From Burkholderiales bacterium (GTDB lineage Bacteria; Pseudomonadota; Gammaproteobacteria; Burkholderiales; SG8-39): 10,596 nucleotides of DNA. The DNA lies in the NCBI GenBank assembly GCA_020846575.1, contig JADLDQ010000193.1:1-10596 (forward strand), written 5' to 3'. Positions within the stretch are counted from its first letter, which is position 1; the number at the start of each line of letters is the position of its first letter. A program made the translations under genes and the position numbers. The notes beneath the pieces are model-generated. The model did not search any database. It was not told where the DNA came from and saw nothing but the letters and a program-made list of their open reading frames with translations. This document shows, piece after piece, positions 1 through 7,624 of the stretch.

Positions 1-984
1 GTTTTTTCAATCGCCATCGTCTTCCCGGTCGCTATCGCTTTCTTCGCGGCGGCGGCCTTCGCGGCGGCGGCCTTCGCGCAAGGCTATCCCGCCAAGCCGA
101 TCAAGGTGGTCGCGCCCGCCTCGCCGGGATCGGCCATCGACGTGCCGGCGCGCCTGATCGCCCACGAACTGGCCTCGAGAATCGGGCGGGCCGTCGTGGT
201 CGAGAACATGCCCGGCGCGGCCGGGAACATCGCTTCGGCCCAGGTCGCCCGCGCCGCGCCGGACGGCTATACGCTGTTGCTGCAGATCACCTCCTTCGTG
301 GTGAATCCGAGCCTGTACGGGAAAGTGCCCTACGACCCGATCAAGGACTTCCAGGCGGTGATCCTCGCCGGGCGCGGATTCGGCCTGCTGCTGGTGGTCG
401 GCCCGACCCTGAAGGAGGTGAAGGACGTGAAGGACCTGGTCGCCCTGTCCCGGGCGCGACCGGGACAGCTCAATTACGCCTCGCCCGGAATCGGGTCGCC
501 CAATCACCTGGCGATGGAACTGTTCAAGCGCGCATCGGGGGCGGACTTCACGCACGTGCCCTACAAGACCCCGGCGTCGATGGTCGCCGCCGTGGTGAGC
601 GGGGACGTCGCGACCATCTTCTCTTCGGCCACGGTCGCGGTGCCGCAGATCAAGGCGGGCAAGTACCGGGTCCTGGCGGCAGTGAGCCCGAAGCGTTCGC
701 CGTTCGTCGCGGAGGCGCCGACCCTGGGCGAGGCCGGTTTCCCCGACGTCAAGGTCGACATCTGGATGGGATTCCTCGTTCCCGCGGGGACCGACCGGGA
801 CATCGTGCGCCGGTTGAACGCCGATTTCACGGCGGTGCTCAACACCGCCGCCACCCGCGAGGGCCTGTTCAAGGCGGGCCAGGAGGCCGCGACCAGCACG
901 CCCGAGGAATTCGCGGAAGTGATCCGCAACGACCTCGCCTACTGGACCAGGGTCGTGAGGGACACCGGAATCAAGGTCGAATGA
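1..984 (+). CDS. Bug-family tripartite tricarboxylate transporter substrate-binding protein (5' partial)
   Basis: Periplasmic solute-binding protein of the Bug (TctC-like) family, which captures small carboxylates or similar polar solutes for a TctA/TctB-type transporter or for sensing. The reading frame is open to the left edge with no start codon, so the first few residues are missing. Visible residues 1-26 are a hydrophobic, Ala/Phe-rich signal peptide ending AFA, with cleavage expected before Gln27. The mature part shows family hallmarks: YPAKPIK at the N-terminus, the VVVENMPGAAGNIA block, DGYTLLL, HVPYK, EAPTLGEAGFPDV, and a C-terminal GIKVE. Apart from the missing start it has normal Bug length. 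No TctA/TctB membrane genes are in the window, which is usual for orphan Bug genes. It lies 32 bases before the enolase-superfamily gene, so it probably imports that enzyme's substrate (inference). The ligand cannot be read from the sequence. Confidence 0.93.
   Translation, partial: VFSIAIVFPVAIAFFAAAAFAAAAFAQGYPAKPIKVVAPASPGSAIDVPARLIAHELASRIGRAVVVENMPGAAGNIASAQVARAAPDGYTLLLQITSFVVNPSLYGKVPYDPIKDFQAVILAGRGFGLLLVVGPTLKEVKDVKDLVALSRARPGQLNYASPGIGSPNHLAMELFKRASGADFTHVPYKTPASMVAAVVSGDVATIFSSATVAVPQIKAGKYRVLAAVSPKRSPFVAEAPTLGEAGFPDVKVDIWMGFLVPAGTDRDIVRRLNADFTAVLNTAATREGLFKAGQEAATSTPEEFAEVIRNDLAYWTRVVRDTGIKVE
43..78 (+). repeat. 15-base tandem repeat inside the signal-peptide coding region
   Basis: TTCGCGGCGGCGGCC occurs twice head to tail (43-57 and 58-72), followed by the first six bases of a third copy (73-78). 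Read in frame it encodes FAAAA-FAAAA-FA and lengthens the hydrophobic core of the Bug signal peptide. The unit is a multiple of three, so copy-number changes would keep the frame. Replication slippage is the likely origin (inference). Confidence 0.8.
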
Positions 985-1016
985 CGGGATAATTCAACGA
1001 GGAAAGGGCGTAACCC

Positions 1017-2195
1017 ATGAAGATCACGAAGATCGAGTGCATACCCATCACCGTGCCCTACACCCGCGCGCGCCAGATTCGCGGCCAGCCGGTGCCGGGC
1101 TCGCAGAACGTGCTGGTCAAGGTGCACACCGACGAGGGCATCACCGGCATCGGCGAGACGGGCGCCTGCGCCATCAGCTATACGGGCGACAGCGCCGAGT
1201 CGATTATCGGTTTCGTCGCGGCGGTCGCGCCGAAGCTGCTCATCGGCCAGGACCCGCTCAACATCGAGAAGCTCGTCGCGGGCATGGACGCCGGCGCGAA
1301 GTACAGCAACCAGGCGATGGCCGTCATCGACTGCTGCCTGCACGATATCGCCGGCAAGAAGCTGGGCGTTCCCGTCTACCAGCTCCTGGGAGGTCTTTCC
1401 AACGCGACCATCGAACTCTCCTGGGTGCTCGGTTACGGCACCTTCCTCACGCCCGAGGACGTGGCGGAGCGCTCGGCGCAGCTGCTCGCCGCGGGCTATC
1501 GCGCCATCAAGCTGAAGGTGGGCCGCGGCACGGTGGAGGAGGATATCGCGAACGTCAAGGCGATCCGGGATACGGTCGGTGACCGGCTGCGCCTGGGCAT
1601 CGACGCGAACGGCACCTGGGACTATTTCGACGCACTGCACGCCCTGAGGAAGATGGAAAAGTACGACATCCTCATGTGCGAGCAGCCGGTGCCCTGGCGC
1701 GAGATCGACAATCTCGCCCGCCTGCGGCAGAAGGTCGGCATCCCCATCTGCGCCGACGAATCGGCCACGGAACTCGCTCACGTCCTGCGGCTGATCGAGC
1801 GCGACGCGGTCGACGCCCTGTTCATCAAGCTGGCGAAGGTCGGGGGCATGGTCCAGGCGCAGAAGTGGGTCGCGATCGCCAAGGCGGCGGGGCTTCCGGT
1901 GATGTGCGGCTGCATGGTGGGCACCGGCCTGGAGACCGCCTGGCAGGCCCACTTCATCGCCGCCAGCGAATGGATGGGCCACATCGAGCAGGAGAACCTG
2001 GGCGTGCTCATCATCCACGACCAGCTCGAGACCGTGAAAGAGCCGATCACCGACGACCTGGTGCGCGAGATCCCGCGGGTGGAGAACGGGATCATGTACG
2101 CGCCCGGCGGGCCCGGGCTCGGCGTGACGCTCAACGACGAGCTGGTCGAAAAATTCCGGACCAGGGGCAAGCCGGCGGTGGTGATCGGCGGGTAG
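1017..2195 (+). CDS. Enolase-superfamily mandelate racemase/muconate lactonizing enzyme family protein
   Basis: Predicted cytoplasmic Mg2+-dependent enzyme of 392 aa that abstracts a proton alpha to a carboxylate; family outcomes are cycloisomerisation, epimerisation or dehydration. The N-terminal capping domain covers roughly residues 1-125. The barrel carries the KxK pair Lys165/Lys167 (AIKLKVG), metal ligands Asp196 (GIDANG), Glu222 (CEQP) and Asp247 (ADES), and Lys271 (FIKLAKVGG) as the opposite general acid/base. Lys271 in place of a His-Asp dyad places it in the muconate-lactonizing/dipeptide-epimerase-like subgroup rather than with true mandelate racemases. Length is normal for the family. 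ATG 1017 is preceded by GAGGAAAGG about ten bases upstream. It sits between a Bug gene and an MmgE/PrpD gene, a setting that suggests catabolism of an imported organic acid. The substrate is unknown; the superfamily assignment is firm. Confidence 0.93.
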   Translation: MKITKIECIPITVPYTRARQIRGQPVPGSQNVLVKVHTDEGITGIGETGACAISYTGDSAESIIGFVAAVAPKLLIGQDPLNIEKLVAGMDAGAKYSNQAMAVIDCCLHDIAGKKLGVPVYQLLGGLSNATIELSWVLGYGTFLTPEDVAERSAQLLAAGYRAIKLKVGRGTVEEDIANVKAIRDTVGDRLRLGIDANGTWDYFDALHALRKMEKYDILMCEQPVPWREIDNLARLRQKVGIPICADESATELAHVLRLIERDAVDALFIKLAKVGGMVQAQKWVAIAKAAGLPVMCGCMVGTGLETAWQAHFIAASEWMGHIEQENLGVLIIHDQLETVKEPITDDLVREIPRVENGIMYAPGGPGLGVTLNDELVEKFRTRGKPAVVIGG

Positions 2196-2205
2196 GAAGG
2201 CAGTC

Positions 2206-3627
2206 ATGGGGAACGGCATCCTCGAGGCGCTCGCGCGCTTCGCGGTCGAGACCGGCTGGCGCGAGCTGCCGGCCTCGATCGTGCGGCAGACCAAGCACGT
2301 GCTCCTGGATTCGATCGGCTGCGCGCTGGGTGCAGCGACCACCGACAAGGGGAGGATGAACGCCGCCCTGGCCCGCCGCCTGGGCGGCTCGCCGCAAGCC
2401 TCGATCATCGGCCTGGGCGGCAAGGTTTCCTGCGACCATGCCGCGCTCGCCAACGGCGAGCTGATGCTCGCGCTCGACTTCAGCAACATCATGGGCGGCG
2501 GACACGACGGCGCCTACGTCATTCCTGCGGTCCTGGCGATGGCCGAGAGCGCGGGCGCCTCGGGCAGGGACCTGATCGCGGCGACGGCGGTGGGCCTGGA
2601 GGTGGCCTCACGCCTGGCGCGCGCCGTGGGCCAGCACAACATCACCCCGCAGGCCGTGCAGCGGCGGCGCGCGGCGGCGGCGGGCCTTTCGGGAAACGCC
2701 CATACCAACTTCGGGGCCGTCGCGGGGGCCGGGCGCCTGCTGCGGCTGGATGCGCAGCGCATGGCGCACGCGCTCGGGCTGGCGGGACACCTGTGCATGG
2801 TCCTGTCGTATTCGAGATGGTCGTACAGCCGGCGCGGCCACATGAGCAAGTACGGCGTGCCCGGATGGCAGGGCACCGGGGCGGTGAGCGCGGCGCTGCT
2901 CGCCGAGATGGGGTACACGGGCGACGTGGGCGTGCTCGACGACCCCGAGCACGGCTTCGCCTATTACGCCGGCTACCCGTCCTGGTACCCGGAGGAGATC
3001 ACCGACGGGCTGGGCGCGCGCTGGTGCTTCGACGTGAAGCTGCACTACAAGCCGTATCCGTGCTGCGGCGTGTTCCACGGTCCCCTGGACTGCTTCTACG
3101 AGATCATCGAGAAGAACGACCTCGCCGCGTCGGAGATCGAGAGCGTCACCGCCTATTGCCGCGCGCACCTGGATGCGCCGCTGTTCGCGAAGAAGAGCAT
3201 CGACGGCATCTCGGATGCCCAGTTCAACGGCGGCTACGTGTTCGGCGTGGCGGCGCACCGCGTGCCGCGAGGCGTCGAATGGTACGACCCCGACACGATG
3301 AGCAACCCGGCCATCCGGGCGTTCGCGGACAAGGTCGCCTGCCGCAATCATCCGGGTTACGGCAGGGAGCTGGAAAGGGACCCGCTGTCCGCACTCAGCA
3401 AGGTCGAGGTCCTCGCCCGCGGGCGCACCTTCAGCCACGAGGTCAAGTACCGCCGCGGCAGCGCCGGCACCGAGGCGGCGCTCTCGGAGGCTGAGCTCGT
3501 CGAGAAGTTCAGGCACAACGCCGAACGCATCCTGACGCGCAACCAGACCGAACAGGCCGTGCAGGCCCTGCTCGGTCTCGAAGACATCGAGCACCTTTCG
3601 GCGCTCATGCGTGCGATCACCCTGTAA
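2206..3627 (+). CDS. MmgE/PrpD family protein (2-methylcitrate dehydratase/cis-aconitate decarboxylase fold)
   Basis: Cofactor-free enzyme family acting on di- and tricarboxylates; known members include 2-methylcitrate dehydratase (PrpD), cis-aconitate decarboxylase and iminodisuccinate epimerase. The 473-aa product has the usual helical N-terminal region with DSIGCALGA (35-43) and NGELMLALDFSN (83-94). By pattern, likely active-site residues are Asp91, His166 (NAHTNFG), Lys215 (MSKYGVPG) and His291 in the KPYPCCGVFH block (282-291). The C-terminal lid region (about 275-420) ends with the typical KYRRG...LSEAELVEKF pattern. The acidic motif reads DFSN where most relatives have DFDD, so substrate or chemistry may differ. 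AGGAAGG overlaps the stop of the previous gene and sits five bases before ATG 2206, which suggests coupled translation. Family assignment is sure; the reaction is not. Confidence 0.9.
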   Translation: MGNGILEALARFAVETGWRELPASIVRQTKHVLLDSIGCALGAATTDKGRMNAALARRLGGSPQASIIGLGGKVSCDHAALANGELMLALDFSNIMGGGHDGAYVIPAVLAMAESAGASGRDLIAATAVGLEVASRLARAVGQHNITPQAVQRRRAAAAGLSGNAHTNFGAVAGAGRLLRLDAQRMAHALGLAGHLCMVLSYSRWSYSRRGHMSKYGVPGWQGTGAVSAALLAEMGYTGDVGVLDDPEHGFAYYAGYPSWYPEEITDGLGARWCFDVKLHYKPYPCCGVFHGPLDCFYEIIEKNDLAASEIESVTAYCRAHLDAPLFAKKSIDGISDAQFNGGYVFGVAAHRVPRGVEWYDPDTMSNPAIRAFADKVACRNHPGYGRELERDPLSALSKVEVLARGRTFSHEVKYRRGSAGTEAALSEAELVEKFRHNAERILTRNQTEQAVQALLGLEDIEHLSALMRAITL

Positions 3628-3648
3628 GCGCCTCCTGCGAGGATTTCC

Positions 3649-5085
3649 ATGCAGATTCGCGACCAGCTCTACATCGACGGCCGCTGGGCGCCGCCCTCGG
3701 GGCGGCAGCACATCGAAGTCACCTCTGCCTCCACCGAGGAGACGATCGGCCGGATACCGGACGGCGACGATACCGACGTGGACCGGGCGGTGCGCGCCGC
3801 GCGCGCCGCGCTGGAGACCTGGAGCGCGACACCCCCGGCCGAACGCGCCGGGTTCCTCGCGAAAATCCAGGAGGGCCTGAAGGCGCGTACCGAGGAGATC
3901 GGCAGGACCATCGCGCAGGAAGTCGGCATGCAGGTGAAGCTCGCCACCCGCATCCAGGCGGGCGTGCCGGCCTTCACCTTCGGCATGTACGCGGGCCTCC
4001 TGCCCTCGTTCGCCTTCGAGGAAAGGGTCGGCAACTCGCTGGTGCTGCGCGAGCCCGCCGGCGTGGCGGGCTGCATCACGCCCTGGAACTACCCGTTGCA
4101 CCAGATCGCCGCGAAGGTCGCCCCGGCGCTCGCCGCAGGCTGCACCGTGGTATTGAAACCCTCCGAGGTGGCGCCGCTCAACGCTTTCATTCTCGCCGAG
4201 ATCGTGCACGCGGCGGGCCTGCCGCCGGGCGCGTTCAATCTCGTCACCGGCCGCGGCTCCAGCGCCGGCGAGGCGCTGGTGCGGCACCCGGACGTGGACA
4301 TGATCTCCTTCACCGGGTCGACGCGCGCGGGCCGGCGCATCGGGGAGGTGTGCGCGCAGTCGGTGAAGCGCGCCGCGCTGGAACTCGGCGGCAAGGCCGC
4401 CGCGGTGATCCTCGAGGACGCCGAGCTTGCGGCAGCGGTCAAGGCGACGGTCAACGCCTGTTTCCTCAATTCCGGCCAGACCTGCAACGCGCACACGCGC
4501 ATGCTGGTGCCGCAATCGCCGTATCAGGAGGCGGCGAGGCTCGCCGTCGAGGCCGCCGGCGGCTTCACCGTCGGCGATCCGTTCGCCGAGTCGACCAAGC
4601 TCGGACCGCTGGTGTCCCGGGCGCAGCGCGACCGGGTCCAGGCCTACATCCGCAAGGGCATCGAGGAGGGCGCGCAACTGCTGTGCGGCGGACCCGGCGC
4701 GCCCGAGGGTCTGGAGAAGGGCTGGTACGTCAGACCGACGGTGTTCGGCAGAGTCGATCCGCGCTCCACGATCGCGCAGGAGGAGATCTTCGGCCCGGTC
4801 CTGTCGATCATCGTCTACGAGGACGAGAACGATGCCGTGCGCATCGCCAACGACACGATCTACGGCCTCGCGGGCGCGGTGTGGTCGGCAAACGAGGAAC
4901 GCGCCCTGCGCGTCGCGCGGCGGCTGCGCGCCGGCCAGGTCGATGTCAACGGCGGCGCCTTCAACCTGCAGGCGCCCTTCGGCGGGTTCAAGCAGTCGGG
5001 GCGCGGGCGGGAACTCGGGCGCTTCGGGCTGGAGGAGTTCCTGGAGTACAAGTCGCTGCAGTTCAAGCTCGAGCGCAAACCGTGA
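3649..5085 (+). CDS. NAD(P)-dependent aldehyde dehydrogenase family protein
   Basis: Oxidises an aldehyde to a carboxylic acid with NAD(P)+; cytoplasmic, 478 aa, full family length. Visible motifs are PWNYP with Asn147 (oxyanion hole), VLKPSE with Lys170 (cofactor binding), the FTGSTRAGR nucleotide-binding turn (221-229), ELGGK with general base Glu245, GQTCNA with catalytic Cys279, and EEIFGPV with Glu379. The C-terminal PFGGFKQSGRGRELG block is also typical. ATG 3649 has GAGGA five bases upstream and lies 21 bases after the MmgE/PrpD stop, so it very likely belongs to the same operon. The sequence is of the general betaine/benzaldehyde/hydroxymuconic-semialdehyde dehydrogenase type, and the exact aldehyde cannot be assigned. 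Its acid product could be the substrate of the CoA ligase further downstream (inference). Confidence 0.94.
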   Translation: MQIRDQLYIDGRWAPPSGRQHIEVTSASTEETIGRIPDGDDTDVDRAVRAARAALETWSATPPAERAGFLAKIQEGLKARTEEIGRTIAQEVGMQVKLATRIQAGVPAFTFGMYAGLLPSFAFEERVGNSLVLREPAGVAGCITPWNYPLHQIAAKVAPALAAGCTVVLKPSEVAPLNAFILAEIVHAAGLPPGAFNLVTGRGSSAGEALVRHPDVDMISFTGSTRAGRRIGEVCAQSVKRAALELGGKAAAVILEDAELAAAVKATVNACFLNSGQTCNAHTRMLVPQSPYQEAARLAVEAAGGFTVGDPFAESTKLGPLVSRAQRDRVQAYIRKGIEEGAQLLCGGPGAPEGLEKGWYVRPTVFGRVDPRSTIAQEEIFGPVLSIIVYEDENDAVRIANDTIYGLAGAVWSANEERALRVARRLRAGQVDVNGGAFNLQAPFGGFKQSGRGRELGRFGLEEFLEYKSLQFKLERKP

Positions 5086-5107
5086 GCCGCGCAAGGCGCG
5101 CGATTCC

Positions 5108-5137
5108 GGCGCCCGCCACCCGCGGGACGGCGGCGCC
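5108..5137 (+). terminator. GC-rich hairpin after the aldehyde dehydrogenase gene
   Basis: The arm GGCGCCCGCC (5108-5117) pairs with GGCGGCGCC (5129-5137) with one bulged C, around an 11-base loop that itself contains the palindrome CCCGCGGG. It begins 23 bases past the ALDH stop and could end or attenuate the first operon. No T-tract follows, so an intrinsic terminator is not well supported; it could equally be a transcript-end stabilising structure. Confidence 0.3.
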
Positions 5138-5240
5138 TGCGGCGGATGCACGTCCCGAAGAGCGCCGCAAGGGATCCTCGCCTGCACCGTGATACCGAGC
5201 GCCTCGGGTCGGGCCGGACCTGGCGCTGCGTGGACCCCCT

Positions 5241-5254
5241 TTGATCCATCTCAA
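5241..5254 (+). promoter_or_regulatory. FNR/Anr-type binding site
   Basis: TTGATCCATCTCAA matches the FNR/Anr consensus TTGAT-N4-ATCAA at nine of ten defined positions (C in place of the A opening the second half). Its centre (5247.5) lies 41.5 bases before a predicted transcription start at 5289, as in class II FNR-activated promoters. The downstream gene encodes a cytochrome c, a common target of FNR/Anr/Dnr regulators. The site predicts induction at low oxygen. Confidence 0.55.
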
Positions 5255-5276
5255 ACGAAGCTTCCGATCGCGAGCG

Positions 5277-5289
5277 TAGCTTGCCCGAT
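5277..5289 (+). promoter_or_regulatory. Candidate -10 element and transcription start of the cytochrome c gene
   Basis: TAGCTT at 5277-5282 keeps the key T, A and final T of the -10 consensus. A start seven bases further on (5289) places the FNR-like site at exactly -41.5. There is no good -35 hexamer, as expected when an activator overlaps the -35 position. The resulting leader would be 28 bases and would contain the Shine-Dalgarno sequence. Confidence 0.4.
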
Positions 5290-5304
5290 GCCGCCATTTC
5301 GATC

Positions 5305-5310
5305 AGGAAG
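5305..5310 (+). promoter_or_regulatory. Ribosome binding site that fixes the cytochrome c start
   Basis: AGGAAG lies six bases before ATG 5317, supporting that ATG over the in-frame TTG at 5281. Starting at 5281 would add twelve residues, including a charged RKR stretch, in front of an otherwise standard signal peptide, and would begin upstream of the predicted transcription start. Confidence 0.7.
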
Positions 5311-5316
5311 CGCCAG

Positions 5317-5787
5317 ATGCTGCGATTCGCCCTCGCGTTGTTGCTGGTGACCGGTGTTTCGGCGCCGTCCTGGGCGCAGGACATCACCTATCGAAAACAC
5401 ATCCGGCCGCTGTGGACGCAGAAATGCGCCGCCTGTCACGGGGTGGATGCTCCCTATCTGGGCGAGTTCATGGAGAACCAGAAGAAGTTCGAGGCGGCGC
5501 TCAAGGGCCCGAGAATGGACAGCTACGCCGACCTGATCGCGTTCATCGGCTGGCCCGATACCGGGGCGATCATGAGACGGCTAGACGACGGCAAGAACAC
5601 GGCCGAGCGTAAGCCCGGCAACATGTATCAGTACCTCGGCGCGACGGACACGGAGCGCCAGAAGAACCTCGCCCTGTTCAAGGAATGGGTGGGAAAGGAC
5701 GCCTGGAAACTCAACCGCTGGGAGGCGCGCGGCAAGGTGCCGGCCATCACCAAGGCAGACCTGGACAGGATCCAGGTGAAATACTGA
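5317..5787 (+). CDS. Secreted monoheme cytochrome c family protein
   Basis: Small periplasmic electron carrier of 156 aa. Residues 1-20 form a signal peptide (MLR, hydrophobic core, cleavage after SWA before Gln21). A single heme c attachment motif, CAACH, is at 37-41, in the context YRKHIRPLWTQKCAACHG. That resembles the oxidase-associated and planctomycete-type class I cytochromes whose heme site sits close to the N-terminus. Met103 in KPGNMYQYLG is the best candidate for the distal axial ligand. The C-terminal third contains a Trp-rich helix (FKEWVGKDAWKLNRW). It has its own FNR-like promoter, unlike the tightly packed genes upstream, and lies 48 bases before the CoA ligase, so the two may be co-transcribed. 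The redox partner is unknown. An assembly or sensor role cannot be excluded, but the heme site is unambiguous. Confidence 0.85.
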   Translation: MLRFALALLLVTGVSAPSWAQDITYRKHIRPLWTQKCAACHGVDAPYLGEFMENQKKFEAALKGPRMDSYADLIAFIGWPDTGAIMRRLDDGKNTAERKPGNMYQYLGATDTERQKNLALFKEWVGKDAWKLNRWEARGKVPAITKADLDRIQVKY

Positions 5788-5835
5788 GCATCGATCCCGC
5801 GCCGCAACCGCCGGCGCCCTGAGTCACGCGCGCCC

Positions 5836-7446
5836 ATGCCGTACACCGCGCACACCGACACCTTCGCCCGCGACAACCTGCCGCCGCGCCACCAGTGGCC
5901 GGAGTTCGTCGGCCTCGAGGCGCTCGCTTATCCGCAACGGATGAATGGCGCCGCCGAGCTTCTCGACAGGACGGTGAGCTCGGGCGGCGCGGAACGCCCC
6001 GCGCTGCACGCGCTCGTCGACGGCCGCAAGACCACCATCGGCTACGGCGAGCTGCTGCGGCGCGCCAACCGCATCGCTCATGTCCTGCGCGCGGACCTGG
6101 GCCTGGCACCGGGCGCGCGCGTGCTGCTGCGCGCTCCCAACAACCCGATGCTCGCGGCCTGCTGGTTCGCGGTCCTCAAGGCCGGCTGCATCGCAGTCAC
6201 CACCATGCCGCTCCTGCGCGCCCGCGAGATCAGGCAGATCGCCGACAAGGCGCAGGTCGCAGTAGCGCTCTGCGATGAGCGGCTCACCGAGGAACTCGAA
6301 CTCGCCAAGGGGCAGTGCCCGTGCCTGCGCGAGATTCTGCGCTTCGACGCGCTGGAAGAGATGCTCGCGCACCACCCGCCCGCGTTCGAGAACGTGGACA
6401 CGGCTTGCGACGACGTGGCGCTGATCGCCTTCACCTCGGGGACCACCGGCCAGGCCAAAGGCACCGTCCATTTCCATCGCGATCTGGTGACGATGTCCCG
6501 GTGCTTCCCGCGCGCCTTCCTGCAGCCCGCGCCGAGCGATGTCTGCTGCGGCACGCCGCCCCTGGCGTTCACCTTCGGCCTGGCGAGCCTCCTCGGATAC
6601 CCGATGCTGGCGGGCGCGAGCACCGTGCTCGTCGAGCGGCTCACCCCCGAGCTGCTGCTGCAGACGATCCAGGACTTCCGCGCCACCGCCTGCTTCACCG
6701 CCCCGACGTACTACCGGAAGATGGCCGCGCTGGCGCAGGGATTCGACCTGTCCTCGCTGCGCAAGTGCGTCTCGGCGGGCGAGGCGCTGCCCGACGCGAC
6801 GCGCCAGTCGTTCAAGCGCGCGACCGGCATCGAGATCATCGACGGCATCGGCTCGACCGAGATGACGCACATGTTCATCTCGCACACGCCCGAGCGCGTG
6901 CGGCGCGGCGCGATCGGCTATCCGGTGCCCGGCTACCGCGCCACCGTGCTGGACGAATCGGGCGCCCCCTGCCCGCCCGGGGTCGTCGGGCGACTGGCGG
7001 TCAAGGGGCCCACCGGCTGCCGCTACCTCGCCGACGCCCGGCAGACGAGCTACGTGCAAAACGGCTGGAACCTGACCGGCGACGCCTTCAGCGTCGATGC
7101 CGACGGCTATTTCTACTACCACGCGCGCACCGACGACATGATCATCTCGGCCGGGCACAACATCGCCGGGCCCGAGGTGGAAGCGGCGCTGCTGCAGCAC
7201 GAGGCGGTCGCGGAATGCGGGGTCGTGGGGGTGCCCGACGAGGAGCGCGGCAGCCTCGTCACGGCGTTCGTGGTCCTGAAGAACGGCTTCGCGGGCGACG
7301 CGCAGACGGCCAAGGCCCTGCAGGAGCACGTCAAGCAGGTGATAGCGCCGTACAAGTACCCGCGCCGCGTCGAGTTCCTCGCCGAGCTGCCGCGCACCGA
7401 AACCGGGAAACTGCAGCGCTTCAAGCTGCGCGCGAGCGCGCCCTGA
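5836..7446 (+). CDS. AMP-dependent acyl/aryl-CoA ligase, benzoate/2-aminobenzoate-CoA ligase type
   Basis: Activates a carboxylic acid to its CoA thioester through an acyl-adenylate; cytoplasmic, 536 aa. ANL-superfamily motifs appear in order: the P-loop-like AFTSGTTGQAKG (198-209), the substrate/adenine pocket CVSAGEALPD and IDGIGSTEM (335-343), TGD (414-416), the hinge RTDDMIISAGHNIAGPEVE (431-449) and the adenylation lysine Lys525 in TETGKLQRF. The N-terminus (TDTFARDNLPPRHQWPEF) resembles proteins annotated as benzoate or 2-aminobenzoate-CoA ligases of Burkholderiales, so an aromatic or related acid is a reasonable guess rather than a demonstrated substrate. ATG 5836 lacks a strong Shine-Dalgarno sequence, and no better in-frame start was found upstream. 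It follows the cytochrome c gene by 48 bases and may share its FNR-like promoter. It could process the acid made by the ALDH upstream (inference). Confidence 0.9.
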   Translation: MPYTAHTDTFARDNLPPRHQWPEFVGLEALAYPQRMNGAAELLDRTVSSGGAERPALHALVDGRKTTIGYGELLRRANRIAHVLRADLGLAPGARVLLRAPNNPMLAACWFAVLKAGCIAVTTMPLLRAREIRQIADKAQVAVALCDERLTEELELAKGQCPCLREILRFDALEEMLAHHPPAFENVDTACDDVALIAFTSGTTGQAKGTVHFHRDLVTMSRCFPRAFLQPAPSDVCCGTPPLAFTFGLASLLGYPMLAGASTVLVERLTPELLLQTIQDFRATACFTAPTYYRKMAALAQGFDLSSLRKCVSAGEALPDATRQSFKRATGIEIIDGIGSTEMTHMFISHTPERVRRGAIGYPVPGYRATVLDESGAPCPPGVVGRLAVKGPTGCRYLADARQTSYVQNGWNLTGDAFSVDADGYFYYHARTDDMIISAGHNIAGPEVEAALLQHEAVAECGVVGVPDEERGSLVTAFVVLKNGFAGDAQTAKALQEHVKQVIAPYKYPRRVEFLAELPRTETGKLQRFKLRASAP

Positions 7447-7513
7447 GCGGGAAGGAGCCTTCGCCCCGGCGAGCGCCGCCGCGCTACGCCGCACCGGCAA
7501 GCGCATCGCGCCG

Positions 7514-7529
7514 ATGGCCGGCCGGCCAT
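7514..7529 (+). repeat. Perfect 16-base palindrome in the ligase-Bug intergenic region
   Basis: ATGGCCGGCCGGCCAT is its own reverse complement and is flanked by CCG and, after one extra T, CGG. It lies 68 bases past the CoA ligase stop and about 160 bases before the second Bug gene. There is no T-tract. It could be a transcript-end hairpin or chance in GC-rich DNA. Confidence 0.4.
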
Positions 7530-7618
7530 TCGGAACCGTCGCAGTGCAGCTGACTCGACTGGGTTGTGAAGCCGGCCTGCGAACCGCAAGGCAGCGGGCA
7601 GGAGCGTGAGCCCCCGGC

Positions 7619-7624
7619 TATCAT
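7619..7624 (+). promoter_or_regulatory. Candidate -10 element for the second Bug gene
   Basis: TATCAT matches five of six bases of the -10 consensus and lies 63 bases before ATG 7688, in the 241-base gap separating the Bug gene from the ligase. The -35 region (around 7596-7601, GGGCAG) is poor, so the call is tentative. The size of the gap itself favours independent transcription. Confidence 0.3.

Noticed and set aside
2608..5187. 859-codon open frame on the minus strand, with similar long minus-strand frames at 939-2492, 5824-7506 and 7664-8683
   Set aside because: They lie opposite genes with complete, motif-bearing products. The minus-strand translations are Arg/Ala/Leu/Asp-rich with no recognisable domain, as expected opposite GC-rich coding sequence.
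5281..5316. Upstream TTG start for the cytochrome c gene
   Set aside because: It would place charged residues before the signal peptide and lies before the predicted transcription start. ATG 5317 has a good Shine-Dalgarno sequence.
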